NCBI GenBank assembly: GCA_934130435.1
Contig: CAKOYB010000002.1
Location: 1 to 64,000, forward strand
Length of the DNA: 64,000 nucleotides
Source of the DNA: an uncultured Clostridia bacterium
GTDB lineage: Bacteria; Bacillota; Clostridia; TANB77; CAG-508
Direction of reading: 5' to 3'
Numbering within the stretch: position 1 is the stretch's first letter; every line of letters starts with the position of its first letter. The notes below the pieces were generated by a model. It was given only the letters and a program-made list of their open reading frames with translations. It made no database searches and had not been told where the DNA came from. Below, in pieces: positions 55,775 through 64,000 of the stretch. A program made the translations under genes and the position numbers.

Positions 55775-56923
55775 ATGAAAAACAAAAGATTAATATTTTT
55801 AATAATTCTTATCATCACAATTGGAAGTACATATGTATATGGAACTGAAGATGAAATACTAAAGGAACAAGAAGTGAGCATAGGCATTTCAAGTTTTATA
55901 CAAAATGCAGATAAATATATATCAGATGAGATAGATGGAATTAATATAAAGGAAATTTTTAAAAATGCCAAAACAGGGAATATTGGAAATGTTAATTTTT
56001 TTAATAAATTTTTAAATTTATTTGGAAAGGAGTTCAAAAATACTGTTGGTAGTATTGGAACTATTTTAATTGTAATTTTAATTCACGGAATATTTAATTC
56101 AATAAGTCAGAACTTGCAAAATAGTAGTACATCTAAAATTACATATTTAGTTGAATACATATTAATTGCAACTTTAATTTTAACAAATTTTTCACAAATA
56201 ATCTTAGAAGTTAAAAATGCAATACAAAATCTAGTTGGATTTTCAAATAGCTTAGTACCTATACTAACAACCTTAATTCTTACAACAGGTTCTTTTACAT
56301 CAGCGGGGGTAACAAGGCCAGTTTTGCTATTAATTATAAATTTTATAGGAAATTCATTTACTAATATTATATTACCACTAATACTAATTGGAACTGCATT
56401 TGGAATTGTGTCAAAGCTTTCAAATGAAAATAAAATAGAAAAATTATCAAAATTTTTTAAATCATCGGCAATATGGATAATGGGGATTGCAATGACTCTT
56501 TTTATTACAATACTATCATTAGAAGGAAATATTACTAGTACAGTTGATGGAGTTACAGCAAAAACTACTAAGGCAGCTGTATCGACAACCATTCCTGTAG
56601 TTGGAAAAATATTAGGAGATGCAACAGATGCTGTTATTGGATGTGTTGGAATATTAAAGAATGCAGTAGGCTTTATTGGAACAATTGTAATTATATCAAT
56701 ATGTGTGATACCAATAATAAAATTATCAATATTGACAATAACATATTATATTGCCTCGGCAGTATGCGAACCTATAGCAGATGAAAAAATTGTATCACTT
56801 TTACAATCTATGGGAGATACCTTTAAGACTTTACTAGCCATAATGTTTTGTATTGCACTACTACTAATAGTAGGATTTACTCTAATTATAAAGTTTTCAA
56901 ATGGAATTTTATTGTATAGATAA
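55775..56923 (+). CDS. spoIIIAE: Stage III sporulation protein SpoIIIAE
   Basis: A 382-residue protein with an N-terminal signal peptide (about 1-22) and about seven to eight membrane helices. Conserved blocks include GFSNSLVPILTTLILTTG, ITSTVDGVTAKTTKAAVS and ISICVIPIIKLSILTITYYI. It is the largest membrane subunit of the complex. Confidence 0.94.
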   Translation: MKNKRLIFLIILIITIGSTYVYGTEDEILKEQEVSIGISSFIQNADKYISDEIDGINIKEIFKNAKTGNIGNVNFFNKFLNLFGKEFKNTVGSIGTILIVILIHGIFNSISQNLQNSSTSKITYLVEYILIATLILTNFSQIILEVKNAIQNLVGFSNSLVPILTTLILTTGSFTSAGVTRPVLLLIINFIGNSFTNIILPLILIGTAFGIVSKLSNENKIEKLSKFFKSSAIWIMGIAMTLFITILSLEGNITSTVDGVTAKTTKAAVSTTIPVVGKILGDATDAVIGCVGILKNAVGFIGTIVIISICVIPIIKLSILTITYYIASAVCEPIADEKIVSLLQSMGDTFKTLLAIMFCIALLLIVGFTLIIKFSNGILLYR

Positions 56924-56934
56924 GGACGTAGGTT

Positions 56935-57507
56935 ATGATAAATTGGATTAAAGACTGGACTAATCAAGTAATTTTGGCAGTAGTTATAACTGTTATTTTA
57001 GATCTAATTATACCTAAGAGCAGAAATAAGAAGTACATAAATATGATTTTAGGGGTATATATATTATTTACAATAATTAGTCCTATTGTTTCAAAAATTA
57101 ATGATAAATCTATAAATAATGTAATTGATTTTAATGAGTATTTTCAAAGTGATGAAGGAACTTCTAACAATAAATTTAATAATCAAAACCAAAAGATTAT
57201 TGAAGATACATATAAAAAAAGTATAAAAGAAGATCTTGATAAAAGAATTAAAGATAAGGGATATAAAATTGAAAAATCTCAAATCGATATTAATTTAGAT
57301 TATGAAGAGCAAGAATATGGAACTATAAGAAAAATTTATATCTGGCTTAGTAAAGAGAACAATGACAACAATAATATAATGATTAACTCTATAAAGATTA
57401 ATAGTGAAGAAAGGCAAAACAAAATAACAAAAAGAGAAGAAAATGAACTAAAGGAATACATTGCAAGTATATATAACATAAAAAGTGAAAATGTAGTTGT
57501 AAACTAA
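56935..57507 (+). CDS. spoIIIAF: Stage III sporulation protein SpoIIIAF
   Basis: A 190-residue protein with two N-terminal helices (WIKDWTNQVILAVVITVILD, then an anchor around 40-57) and a soluble C-terminal domain facing the intermembrane space, which is the ring-building fold in the family. Sequence is poorly conserved; the assignment is strengthened by operon position. Confidence 0.9.
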   Translation: MINWIKDWTNQVILAVVITVILDLIIPKSRNKKYINMILGVYILFTIISPIVSKINDKSINNVIDFNEYFQSDEGTSNNKFNNQNQKIIEDTYKKSIKEDLDKRIKDKGYKIEKSQIDINLDYEEQEYGTIRKIYIWLSKENNDNNNIMINSIKINSEERQNKITKREENELKEYIASIYNIKSENVVVN

Positions 57508-57523
57508 AGAGAAAGGAGAAAAA

Positions 57524-58111
57524 ATGAAATTTGGCGAAAAAATAAAAAAAATGATTTCAGAAGAAAATAATAAAAAGAAAACAGAAAATTTGATTTTTTT
57601 ACTAATTATATTAATAATAACTGTTATAGCTATTAATTATATTTGGAAAGATGAAGAGAAAACCAAAAAGGAAGACAACAATAGGACTTATGAAAAACAA
57701 TTAGCAATCAGTAATACTACAGAAGACCAAACACTAGAAGAAAAATTAGAAAAAATACTGAGTCAAATAGATGGAACAGGAAGTGTTAATGTATTAATTA
57801 CATATAATGAAAGTACAGAGATTATTCCTATATATAATGAATCCAACAAAAGAAGCTTAACCAACGAAACAGACTCTAATGGTGGTACTAGAACAATAGA
57901 AGAAACTGATGTACAAACTGAAGTAATATATAACCAGAATGATAAAAATTCAATCATAACTAAGAAAACGGTTAGCCCTACAATTGAAGGAGCCGTTATT
58001 ATTGCAACTGGGGCAGATAATGCAACTGTAAAAAGTAACATTATACAAGCAGTACAGGCAGCAACCGGGCTTGCAAGCCACAAAATACAAGTCTTTAAAA
58101 AGAAAATATAA
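57524..58111 (+). CDS. spoIIIAG: Stage III sporulation protein SpoIIIAG
   Basis: A 195-residue protein with one N-terminal helix (about 22-41) and a ring-building motif domain, with IDGTGSVNVLITYNES and the C-terminal VKSNIIQAVQAATGLASHKI typical of the family. SpoIIIAG forms a large ring in the intermembrane space. AAAGGAG precedes the start. Confidence 0.94.
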   Translation: MKFGEKIKKMISEENNKKKTENLIFLLIILIITVIAINYIWKDEEKTKKEDNNRTYEKQLAISNTTEDQTLEEKLEKILSQIDGTGSVNVLITYNESTEIIPIYNESNKRSLTNETDSNGGTRTIEETDVQTEVIYNQNDKNSIITKKTVSPTIEGAVIIATGADNATVKSNIIQAVQAATGLASHKIQVFKKKI

Positions 58112-58135
58112 TTTTTAAATTAAGGAGGATAAAAT

Positions 58136-58741
58136 ATGAAAAATATTTTAAAAAAGAATCAATTAACTATTTTAGTACTAGCATTAATGTTGGTTACAGC
58201 GGGTTATTTAAACTATAACAATAACATTTCGACAAGCAAAGAGGTTGCTAGTATTGGAGATGCAACATTAGTAAGCAGTAATGCTATAGCTGAAGAAAAT
58301 TTAGTAACAAACGATTCTAATATAGTAACTAATAGTATTGAAAAAGAGAACAAGATAGAAGACATAAAAGAATCTATAGCTACTAGTAGCTCTGATGCAG
58401 ATTTTTTTACATCTTCTAGACTTGAAAGAGAAAAAATGTATTCAGAAATGTTAGATTCTTATCAGAAGGTATTAAATGGTGATAATATTTCAGATAAACA
58501 AAAAGAAGCGGCACAAAAGCAAATAACTAAGATTAATGATACAAAAAACTCAATAATGATTTGTGAAAATTTAATAAAGACAAAAGGTTTTAATGAATGT
58601 TTGGTGTATGTTAATGACGAGAGTATTAGTGTTGTAATAGATAAAGAAGAATTAAAAAAAGAAGATACAGCACAAATACAAAGTATAATTGCAAGAGAAA
58701 TGAATGCAAAACTTGAAAATATACATATTATGAATAAATAA
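58136..58741 (+). CDS. spoIIIAH: Stage III sporulation protein SpoIIIAH
   Basis: A 201-residue protein with an N-terminal anchor (about 8-24), an Asn/Ser-rich linker, and the EscJ/YscJ-like C-terminal domain (RLEREKMYSEMLDSYQKVL to the end). In Bacillus it pairs with SpoIIQ across the septum. Last gene of the operon. Confidence 0.94.
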   Translation: MKNILKKNQLTILVLALMLVTAGYLNYNNNISTSKEVASIGDATLVSSNAIAEENLVTNDSNIVTNSIEKENKIEDIKESIATSSSDADFFTSSRLEREKMYSEMLDSYQKVLNGDNISDKQKEAAQKQITKINDTKNSIMICENLIKTKGFNECLVYVNDESISVVIDKEELKKEDTAQIQSIIAREMNAKLENIHIMNK

Positions 58742-58777
58742 AATATAAGAAGCAAAACTATTTTGCTTCTTATATTT
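58741..58777. terminator. Bidirectional terminator between spoIIIAH and tmcAL
   Basis: AAATATAAGAAGCAAAA (58741-58757) pairs perfectly with TTTTGCTTCTTATATTT (58761-58777). It overlaps the tmcAL stop codon. Confidence 0.85.
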
Positions 58778-59981
58778 CTATAACTTTTTGAGTAAAATCA
58801 TAATTAGACTTTGACTTTTGTTTATAGCCTAGTGTATATATGTTTGTAGAATTAATATCAATATCTAATAATCTGTTATTAGGATTATTATCTAGAAATT
58901 TTTTTACAGATAGTATTATTTTTAATGATGGATTTTTTTTATGAATATCTGATATCAGTTTTTTTCCATTTTGTGTAAATCCTAAAATTCTAATTTGATT
59001 TTCAGTATAAGTACTATAATCTTGTTTTTTTATATCTAAAAGAACACATAAAAGTATTCTATTTATTCTTGTTCTAGGGTATCTTTTAGATTTAATAATG
59101 CTAATTAATTCTTCTAAATCATTGGTAGATTCAGCTGCTTTTTTTATCAAAAATTCTAATCCTTCTGAAACATAAGGAATATTAGAAATATCAGATATAT
59201 TCATCATTCTTAATTTATAAAAAATAATACTAGAGAAAACTGAAATATCGTTAACAATTTCACCATGTTTGTAGCAATCCTGAAGTATTTCAAAACTTTT
59301 TTTAGGAATGACGTTTTTTATAGTATTAAAATCTTTTTGGCCAATAAGATTCCTAATATATGTGGAACTAGCAAAGGCGTTATTAAGTTCTAAAGAGTTA
59401 TGGTCACATGACTCTCTTTTTATTAAAATTGGAGTTATAGAAGAATGCAATTTGCTGAGTTGCTTTAAATATTCAATGGCCAAAATGTTATTGGGACTAC
59501 TTAATAAATTAGAATAATTTTCACCAAGACATTCCTTAATGGAATTTTGACGGGCTTGAGGATAAGACATTCCTTTATCTAGTGTTTCATTTAATATTTT
59601 TTTATATTCAACAGGTTCTTTAACTAAAAAATTAGCAATTTTTTTAAATTTTTCTAATTCTTGATTTTCAACTCCAAATGAAATATGACTTACAATTCCA
59701 ATAGAGTTTAATAAAGTTATAGCAGAACTTGAAAAAGTTTCAGCACTTGATATGCTATATAGAGTAGGAAGTTCAATAATTAAGTCTATTCCTGAATAAA
59801 GTGCCATTTTAGTTTTTTCCCATTTATTTACTATACTACAATCTCCTCTTTGAGTAAAATTTCCTGAAATTATTGCAACACAATAATTTGATTTAGACTC
59901 TTTTTTTGCTAAATCAAGTAAATATTTATGTCCATTATGAAATGGGTTATATTCAGCTATTATTCCTAATACATTATTCAT
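58770..59981 (-). CDS. tmcAL: tRNA(Met) cytidine acetate ligase TmcAL
   Basis: TmcAL (YlbM) activates acetate with ATP to make N4-acetylcytidine at the wobble base of elongator tRNA-Met. The 403-residue protein has the nucleotidyltransferase motif AEYNPFHNGHKYLL (HxGH), IISGNFTQRGDCSIVNKWEK, and a C-terminal helical domain with SKRYPRTRINRILL. It is convergent with the spoIIIA operon. Confidence 0.93.
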   Translation of the reverse strand: MNNVLGIIAEYNPFHNGHKYLLDLAKKESKSNYCVAIISGNFTQRGDCSIVNKWEKTKMALYSGIDLIIELPTLYSISSAETFSSSAITLLNSIGIVSHISFGVENQELEKFKKIANFLVKEPVEYKKILNETLDKGMSYPQARQNSIKECLGENYSNLLSSPNNILAIEYLKQLSKLHSSITPILIKRESCDHNSLELNNAFASSTYIRNLIGQKDFNTIKNVIPKKSFEILQDCYKHGEIVNDISVFSSIIFYKLRMMNISDISNIPYVSEGLEFLIKKAAESTNDLEELISIIKSKRYPRTRINRILLCVLLDIKKQDYSTYTENQIRILGFTQNGKKLISDIHKKNPSLKIILSVKKFLDNNPNNRLLDIDINSTNIYTLGYKQKSKSNYDFTQKVIEI

Positions 59982-60025
59982 AAAATATACTCCATATAAA
60001 TGATTATTATTTTTTATAAAAACTA

Positions 60026-60055
60026 TTGAAAATTATCAACATTTGTTGATATAAT
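60026..60055 (+). promoter_or_regulatory. rnhA promoter with palindrome in the spacer
   Basis: TTGAAA (60026-60031) and TATAAT (60050-60055) are 18 bases apart. Between and touching the -10 is the inverted repeat ATCAAC-ATTT-GTTGAT (60035-60050), a plausible operator. Confidence 0.5.
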
Positions 60056-60089
60056 AACATAAAAAGTAAAATATTACAAGGTGATATCT

Positions 60090-60527
60090 ATGGATGAGGT
60101 TATAATCTATACTGATGGAGCATGTTCAGGAAATCCAGGACCAGGTGGATGGGCTTCGGTTCTAATGTATAAAGATAACAAAAAAGAAATATCTGGTGGA
60201 CTTAAAAATACCACTAATAATGTTATGGAACTTACTGCTGTAATCGAGGCTTTAAAATTATTAAAGTTTGATTGCAATGTTAAAGTGTATAGTGATAGTG
60301 CATATGTTGTAAATGCTTTTAATCAAAAATGGATCTATAATTGGATAAAAAACAACTGGAAAACTGCTAATAAAGAACCAGTAAAAAATGAACAATTATG
60401 GAAAGAATTATATGCATTAACTAAAATTCATAATGTTGAATTTATAAAAGTAAAAGGACATTCAACTAATGTAATGAATAACAGATGTGATGAGTTAGCA
60501 AGACAAAATGCTAAGAAATTTGAATAA
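60090..60527 (+). CDS. rnhA: Ribonuclease HI
   Basis: RNase HI cuts RNA in RNA/DNA hybrids. The 145-residue protein has all four catalytic acids: Asp in [16 protein letters not shown], Glu in [12 protein letters not shown], Asp in VYSDSAYVV and Asp in [12 protein letters not shown] 60090 is used because AAGGTGAT precedes it. It starts a cluster running to the EndoQ-like gene. Confidence 0.94.
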   Translation: MDEVIIYTDGACSGNPGPGGWASVLMYKDNKKEISGGLKNTTNNVMELTAVIEALKLLKFDCNVKVYSDSAYVVNAFNQKWIYNWIKNNWKTANKEPVKNEQLWKELYALTKIHNVEFIKVKGHSTNVMNNRCDELARQNAKKFE

Positions 60528-60545
60528 CATATTATAGGAGGAACA

Positions 60546-61085
60546 ATGAAAAGCTTTGCAGAATTAATACTACAAGAAGAGGACTTTATAAAAAAGTTAG
60601 AATTAATGTATTATCTAAAGAAAAAAGAAAAAATTTTTTTTGACAATTCAGTTATATTAAAAGCTGAAATAACAAGAATGTTTCTTAATGATATAGATCT
60701 AGATGTAGATAAAAATATGGTTATAACAGCAATGCTTGTTTGCGGATGCAAAAAGAAAAAAGATGCAACAAATAAAAAGCAAATAGAAACTTATGCAATT
60801 GAAGGTGCAAAGTACCTTGAAACTTTGGGATTTGACAAAAGGTTTTGCAAAGTTTGTCAAGAAGTTAACAGATATAGCAGAAGTTTTCCAAGAGAAAAAG
60901 AAAGTGATATACTTGAATTAATTGATGTATTTGGAGGACTTGTTTTAGATAGACCAGAGAGGAAAGGATATGCAATTGATGAGGCGATACTATTAGCTGA
61001 AGAAAGAATTTTAAAGGGATATAACAATAGATATGTAGAAAAGTTTAAAGAGTTTATACAGATTGAAGAGGGAGGAAAATTATGA
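60546..61085 (+). CDS. Helical protein of unknown function next to rnhA
   Basis: A 179-residue soluble, mainly helical protein with several cysteines (LVCGCKKKK, FCKVCQEVN). It looks like a reduced HD-type helical domain without the HD metal pair, but I cannot assign a family. TAGGAGG precedes the start, and its TGA overlaps the ATG of the next gene (ATGA at 61082-61085), implying coupled translation. Confidence 0.65.
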   Translation: MKSFAELILQEEDFIKKLELMYYLKKKEKIFFDNSVILKAEITRMFLNDIDLDVDKNMVITAMLVCGCKKKKDATNKKQIETYAIEGAKYLETLGFDKRFCKVCQEVNRYSRSFPREKESDILELIDVFGGLVLDRPERKGYAIDEAILLAEERILKGYNNRYVEKFKEFIQIEEGGKL

Positions 61086-61324
61086 TTTCAAATTTTATAA
61101 CCAACAAAGACTTTTCAGGACCATTAGCAGACTTAATTAAGATTATAAATTTTTATAAAGATGAAGATGTACCATTTATAATAAATAATGTCATTAAAAA
61201 TAACAATAAAAAAGAGATTGTAAAAAAGATTAATAGATATTATGGAAAATGTGAAGAAGAGAAAAAGAAAAAAGAAGAAGAGGAAAGAAGAAAAAGAGCT
61301 GAACTATTTGGAATAGGAAATTAA
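61082..61324 (+). CDS. Small protein with charged helical tail
   Basis: An 80-residue protein: a folded N-terminal part (LADLIKIINFYKDEDVPFII) and a C-terminal Lys/Glu-rich helix (EEEKKKKEEEERRKRAEL). It overlaps the preceding gene by four bases and precedes the EndoQ-like gene by 11. No family recognised; it may form a complex with its translationally coupled neighbour. Confidence 0.65.
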   Translation: MISNFITNKDFSGPLADLIKIINFYKDEDVPFIINNVIKNNNKKEIVKKINRYYGKCEEEKKKKEEEERRKRAELFGIGN

Positions 61325-61335
61325 AGGAGAAATAT

Positions 61336-62530
61336 ATGTACGAAATATTTGTAGATTTACATGTTCACATTGGAAGAAGTGAGAATAATAAACCGATAAA
61401 GATAACAGCAGCTAAATCTTTAAATTTTGCAAATATAGCAAAAGAATGTGCTGATAGAAAAGGAATAAATGTAGTAGGAATTATAGACTGTGCATCACCA
61501 TATGTAATTGAAGATATAGAGAATTTTTTAAAACAGGGTGAAGCTTACGAAATTAAAGATGGAGGTATTATATATAAAGATAAAGTTTGTATTTTACTAG
61601 GAAGTGAAATAGAAACTTCTGAAACTAATGAAAATGGAAGAACGGGAAGTGCACATAATATATGCTTTTTTCCATATTTGTCATGTATAAAAGAGTTTTC
61701 AAAAGAAATGAGTACTCATATTAAAAATATTACATTAAGTTCCCAAAGAGCAAATATTTCTGCATATGAATTAATTGATATAGTAGAAAAATACAATGGA
61801 ATTTTAATTCCAGCACATGCATTTACACCGTATAAAAGCTATTATGGGAATTGCACAGCAAGTTTAAAAAGAATATTTAAGGAAAAATATAACAAAATTC
61901 CGGCAATAGAATTAGGACTATCATCAGATACAAATTTAGCTGACAAAATTTCAGAGCTAGAAACAAAGACATTTATTACAAATTCAGATGCGCATTCATT
62001 ACCTAAAATTGCAAGAGAATATAATAAGATGTTGATAAATGATATTAGTTATAAAGAGATTTTGATGGCATTAAAAAACGAAAATGGAAGAAGAATAATT
62101 GCTAATTATGGGCTAGATCCAAAGCTTGGAAAATATCATAGAACATTTTGCGAAAAATGTAATAAACCAATTGAAGGAGAACCACCAATTACAAAGTGCC
62201 CAGATTGTGATAGTACTAAGATAACAATGGGAGTTTACGATAGGATCGAAATAATAAAAGATAAAGAAGAGTCAAAAAGTCCTAAACATAGACCACCATA
62301 TATCTATCAAGTACCTCTAAATTTTATACCAGGTGTTGGACGGTAAAACTATAGATAAGCTAATAGAAAATTTTGATACAGAAATGAATATATTACATAA
62401 GTTAACAAAAGATGATATAGAAGCTGTTGTTGGAGAGAAAATAGCCAATAATATATTAAACGCAAGAGAAGGAAAAATTAACATACATTCTGGCGGCGGA
62501 GGAATGTACGGAAGAGTTAATATAGAATAA
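61336..62530 (+). CDS. EndoQ-like PHP-domain protein, joined by a +1 shift at CGG
   Basis: A protein of the TIGR00375/endonuclease Q family. The N-terminal PHP domain has DLHVHIGRS, GIIDCASP, LLGSEIETSE, PAHAFTPYKSYYG and NSDAHSL. A four-cysteine zinc finger (CEKCNKP, CPDCDS) follows, then a helix-hairpin-helix part. EndoQ members cut DNA at deaminated or abasic sites. The zero frame ends FIPGVG-Arg-stop (CGG TAA at 62341-62346). The expected continuation GKTIDKLIENF, ending in a Gly-rich GGGGMYGRV, lies in the +1 frame to 62530. Skipping C62341 gives GVGGKT and a 397-residue product of normal family length. I see no credible ribosome site for an independent downstream gene. Confidence 0.82.
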
Positions 62531-62597
62531 AATGTTCTATTTTTCTATTTATTGAATAGAAATTATGTATAAACATATATACAAAAGGATGAAAAAA

Positions 62598-63261
62598 ATG
62601 GATAGAAAAATAGAAAGAATCAGGAATAGAAAAAGAGATAATGAGATCTCAAAAGCAGTTTTGCTTCATGTTAGAAACAATAAAAAAGAGTATTTTACAT
62701 GCATTGTGTTATTCATTATAGGAATAATAATAAGTATATTTTTTATTAATAATTTTAATGAGAGTCAAGTTAATGAAATAATTACATATGTGAAAGAATT
62801 TATAAATAACTTAAAAAATATAAATGGAATTAATTATATATTACTTTTCTTTAAATCAATGAAAATTAACACAATCTTATTACTGATTATTTTTATTTCG
62901 GCACTGATAGTCGTACGGAAAGCCAATTATTTATTCAATTATAATTGGAAAAGGCTTTTTGTTTGGATATACAATTGCAGCATTTATAGTGACACTAGGA
63001 AGCTTAAATGGTACATTAATTGCAGGTAGTGGAATAGTGCTTCACAATTTTATATTTATTCCGGTATTTTTTGAATTGTGCATACGAAGTATAAAATTAT
63101 GTTCAAGTATAATAAAAGATAAAAAAGTTTTTAAAATTGAACTGGTTAGATATATATTTTTTGTATTAGTTATATTGGTATTGTTTATTATATCATCACT
63201 AATAGAAGTATTTATTTCATATAGCCTTATGACGTATATTGCACAGAATCTAAATATTTAA
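62598..63261 (+). CDS. spoIIM: Stage II sporulation protein M, joined by a +1 shift at CGG
   Basis: SpoIIM works with SpoIID and SpoIIP in septal peptidoglycan thinning and engulfment. The N-terminal part (from ATG 62598 after AAAGG) has a basic start, a first membrane helix at about 33-51 and more helices to about 105. The zero frame then continues into unlikely sequence to 63029. The conserved block GKPIIYSIIIGKGFLFGYTI, plus the last helices, is in the +1 frame to 63261. The break is at zero-frame CGG (62916-62918, after GTA). Skipping the C gives V-V-G-K-P-I-I-Y, as the family expects, and a 220-residue product close to the usual SpoIIM length. xerD follows, as in other spore formers. Confidence 0.82.
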
Positions 63262-63361
63262 AAAAAATAAAAAAAACTATTTACTTTTCTTTTTTTATTT
63301 GATATAACATATATAGTTTATGTAAATTATTCTAAAACTTAAAAAATTGGGGAGAGATAAA

Positions 63362-64000
63362 ATGGAAAAACAAATTAACAATTTCTTGGAATTTTTAAAA
63401 ACCGAAAAAAAAGTATCAAATAATACACTTCAATCATATGAAAGAGACATTCTTCAATTTAAAAAGTATATTGAAGAGAATAAACTTAACTTTGCAAAAA
63501 TTACTAAAGAAGATGTAAAAGAATATTTGAATGTACTACATAAAAATGGAAAAAAGTCATCAAGTGTTTCAAGAAGTTTAGCATCAATAAGATCATTTTA
63601 CCAATATGAATTTAGAATAAAGAAAATAAAAAATAATCCAACTGAAAATGTTCAGGCTCCTAAAGTAGAGAAACATGCTCCAAGTATTTTATCTTCACAA
63701 GAAATTGAATTACTTTTAGATCAACCTAAGAATGTTGATCTAAAGGGAACTAGGGATAAAGCTATGCTGGAGTTCGCTTATGCGACAGGAATGAGAGTAA
63801 CAGAAATAATATCACTAAATATTAATGATGTGGACTTAAAGAATTCAAATGTAACTTGCAAGTCAGAACAAAAAACAAGAGTTATTCCATTAGGTTCTTT
63901 ATCTTTAAAAGCTCTAAAAGATTATATTGAAAATGCAAGACCGATTCTTGTAAAAGATGACAACGAAGAGGCACTTTTTGTAAATACAAATGGAAGAAGA
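63362..64000 (+). CDS. xerD: Tyrosine recombinase XerD (5' part, runs off the window)
   Basis: The first 213 codons of a tyrosine recombinase: an N-terminal SAM-like core-binding domain (FLEFLKTEKKVSNNTLQSYE, SRSLASIRSFYQYEF) and the start of the catalytic domain with the first arginine in YATGMRVTEIISL. The remaining catalytic residues lie beyond 64000. XerD with XerC resolves chromosome dimers at dif. It lies next to spoIIM, a known arrangement. GGGGAGA precedes the start. Confidence 0.9.
   Translation, partial: MEKQINNFLEFLKTEKKVSNNTLQSYERDILQFKKYIEENKLNFAKITKEDVKEYLNVLHKNGKKSSSVSRSLASIRSFYQYEFRIKKIKNNPTENVQAPKVEKHAPSILSSQEIELLLDQPKNVDLKGTRDKAMLEFAYATGMRVTEIISLNINDVDLKNSNVTCKSEQKTRVIPLGSLSLKALKDYIENARPILVKDDNEEALFVNTNGRR

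Noticed and set aside
55747..56592. Minus-strand frames within the spoIIIA operon
   Set aside because: The plus-strand spoIIIAE is unambiguous.
62333..62530. Separate gene for the helix-hairpin-helix end of the EndoQ-like protein
   Set aside because: It would start at GTG without a ribosome site, and family members carry this part fused.
62959..63261. Separate small membrane protein
   Set aside because: It begins at a TTG inside SpoIIM and is the conserved SpoIIM C-terminal half.

Overview
The window is strongly AT-rich chromosomal DNA from an endospore-forming member of the Clostridia, probably an uncultivated gut lineage. Evidence for this is the complete spoIIIAA-AH operon, gpr, sigH, spoIIM and a ytxC-like gene, together with T-box control of thrS, the ireB-ruvX-DUF1292 cluster, TTG/GTG starts with strong AAGGAGG-type ribosome sites, and an almost exclusive preference for AGA among arginine codons. 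No phage, insertion sequence or CRISPR array was seen.

Layout. 1-2500: two pilin-like secreted-protein genes, each behind a near-identical ~383-bp leader that carries a short peptide gene with an (AC)12 microsatellite and an attenuator-like hairpin. 2500-9300: a small foreign-looking membrane protein, asd, T-box-thrS, and two unrecognised genes. 9300-20900: recG, a G5/glucosaminidase wall protein, a CpaE/MinD-like ATPase with AT-hooks, a GAF/degenerate-GGDEF membrane protein, ireB-ruvX-DUF1292, mntP, folD and dprA. 20900-25000: tRNA-Gln, a foreign-looking DUF1737 gene, an ADP-ribosylglycohydrolase, a probable 6S RNA, a DUF45 protein, sortase B and a Nudix enzyme. 25000-36500: murB, a YvcK-like gene, a glycogen debranching enzyme, ruvC, holA, gpr, a TraX-like gene, ytxC, a GH57 glucan enzyme and DUF4912. 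36600-53700: ychF, an M18 aminopeptidase, der-plsY-gpsA, pgsA-ligA, rqcH, sigH, tRNA-Thr, rpmF, a YebC-family gene and two lipid genes. 53700-64000: spoIIIAA-AH, tmcAL, rnhA, an EndoQ-like PHP protein, spoIIM and the start of xerD.

The most striking signal is a decoding anomaly. Three conserved genes (GH57 glucan enzyme, EndoQ-like protein, SpoIIM) are each interrupted by a +1 frame break. At all three sites the zero-frame codon at the break is CGG preceded by a codon ending in A (CCA CGG, GGA CGG, GTA CGG). Skipping the C gives a glycine codon and restores a product of normal family length. In my manual reading, CGG is otherwise never used as an in-frame codon in the recognised native genes. 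The only other in-frame CGG codons are in two small genes with foreign-looking base composition. This suggests that CGG is unassigned or hungry in this organism and serves as a +1 ribosomal frameshift signal.

A second candidate system is the duplicated pilin leader: any change of one AC unit would truncate the leader peptide just before two hairpins, which makes it look like a phase-variable attenuation switch for surface proteins. All calls rest on reading the sequence and on recalled family knowledge; no database search was run.
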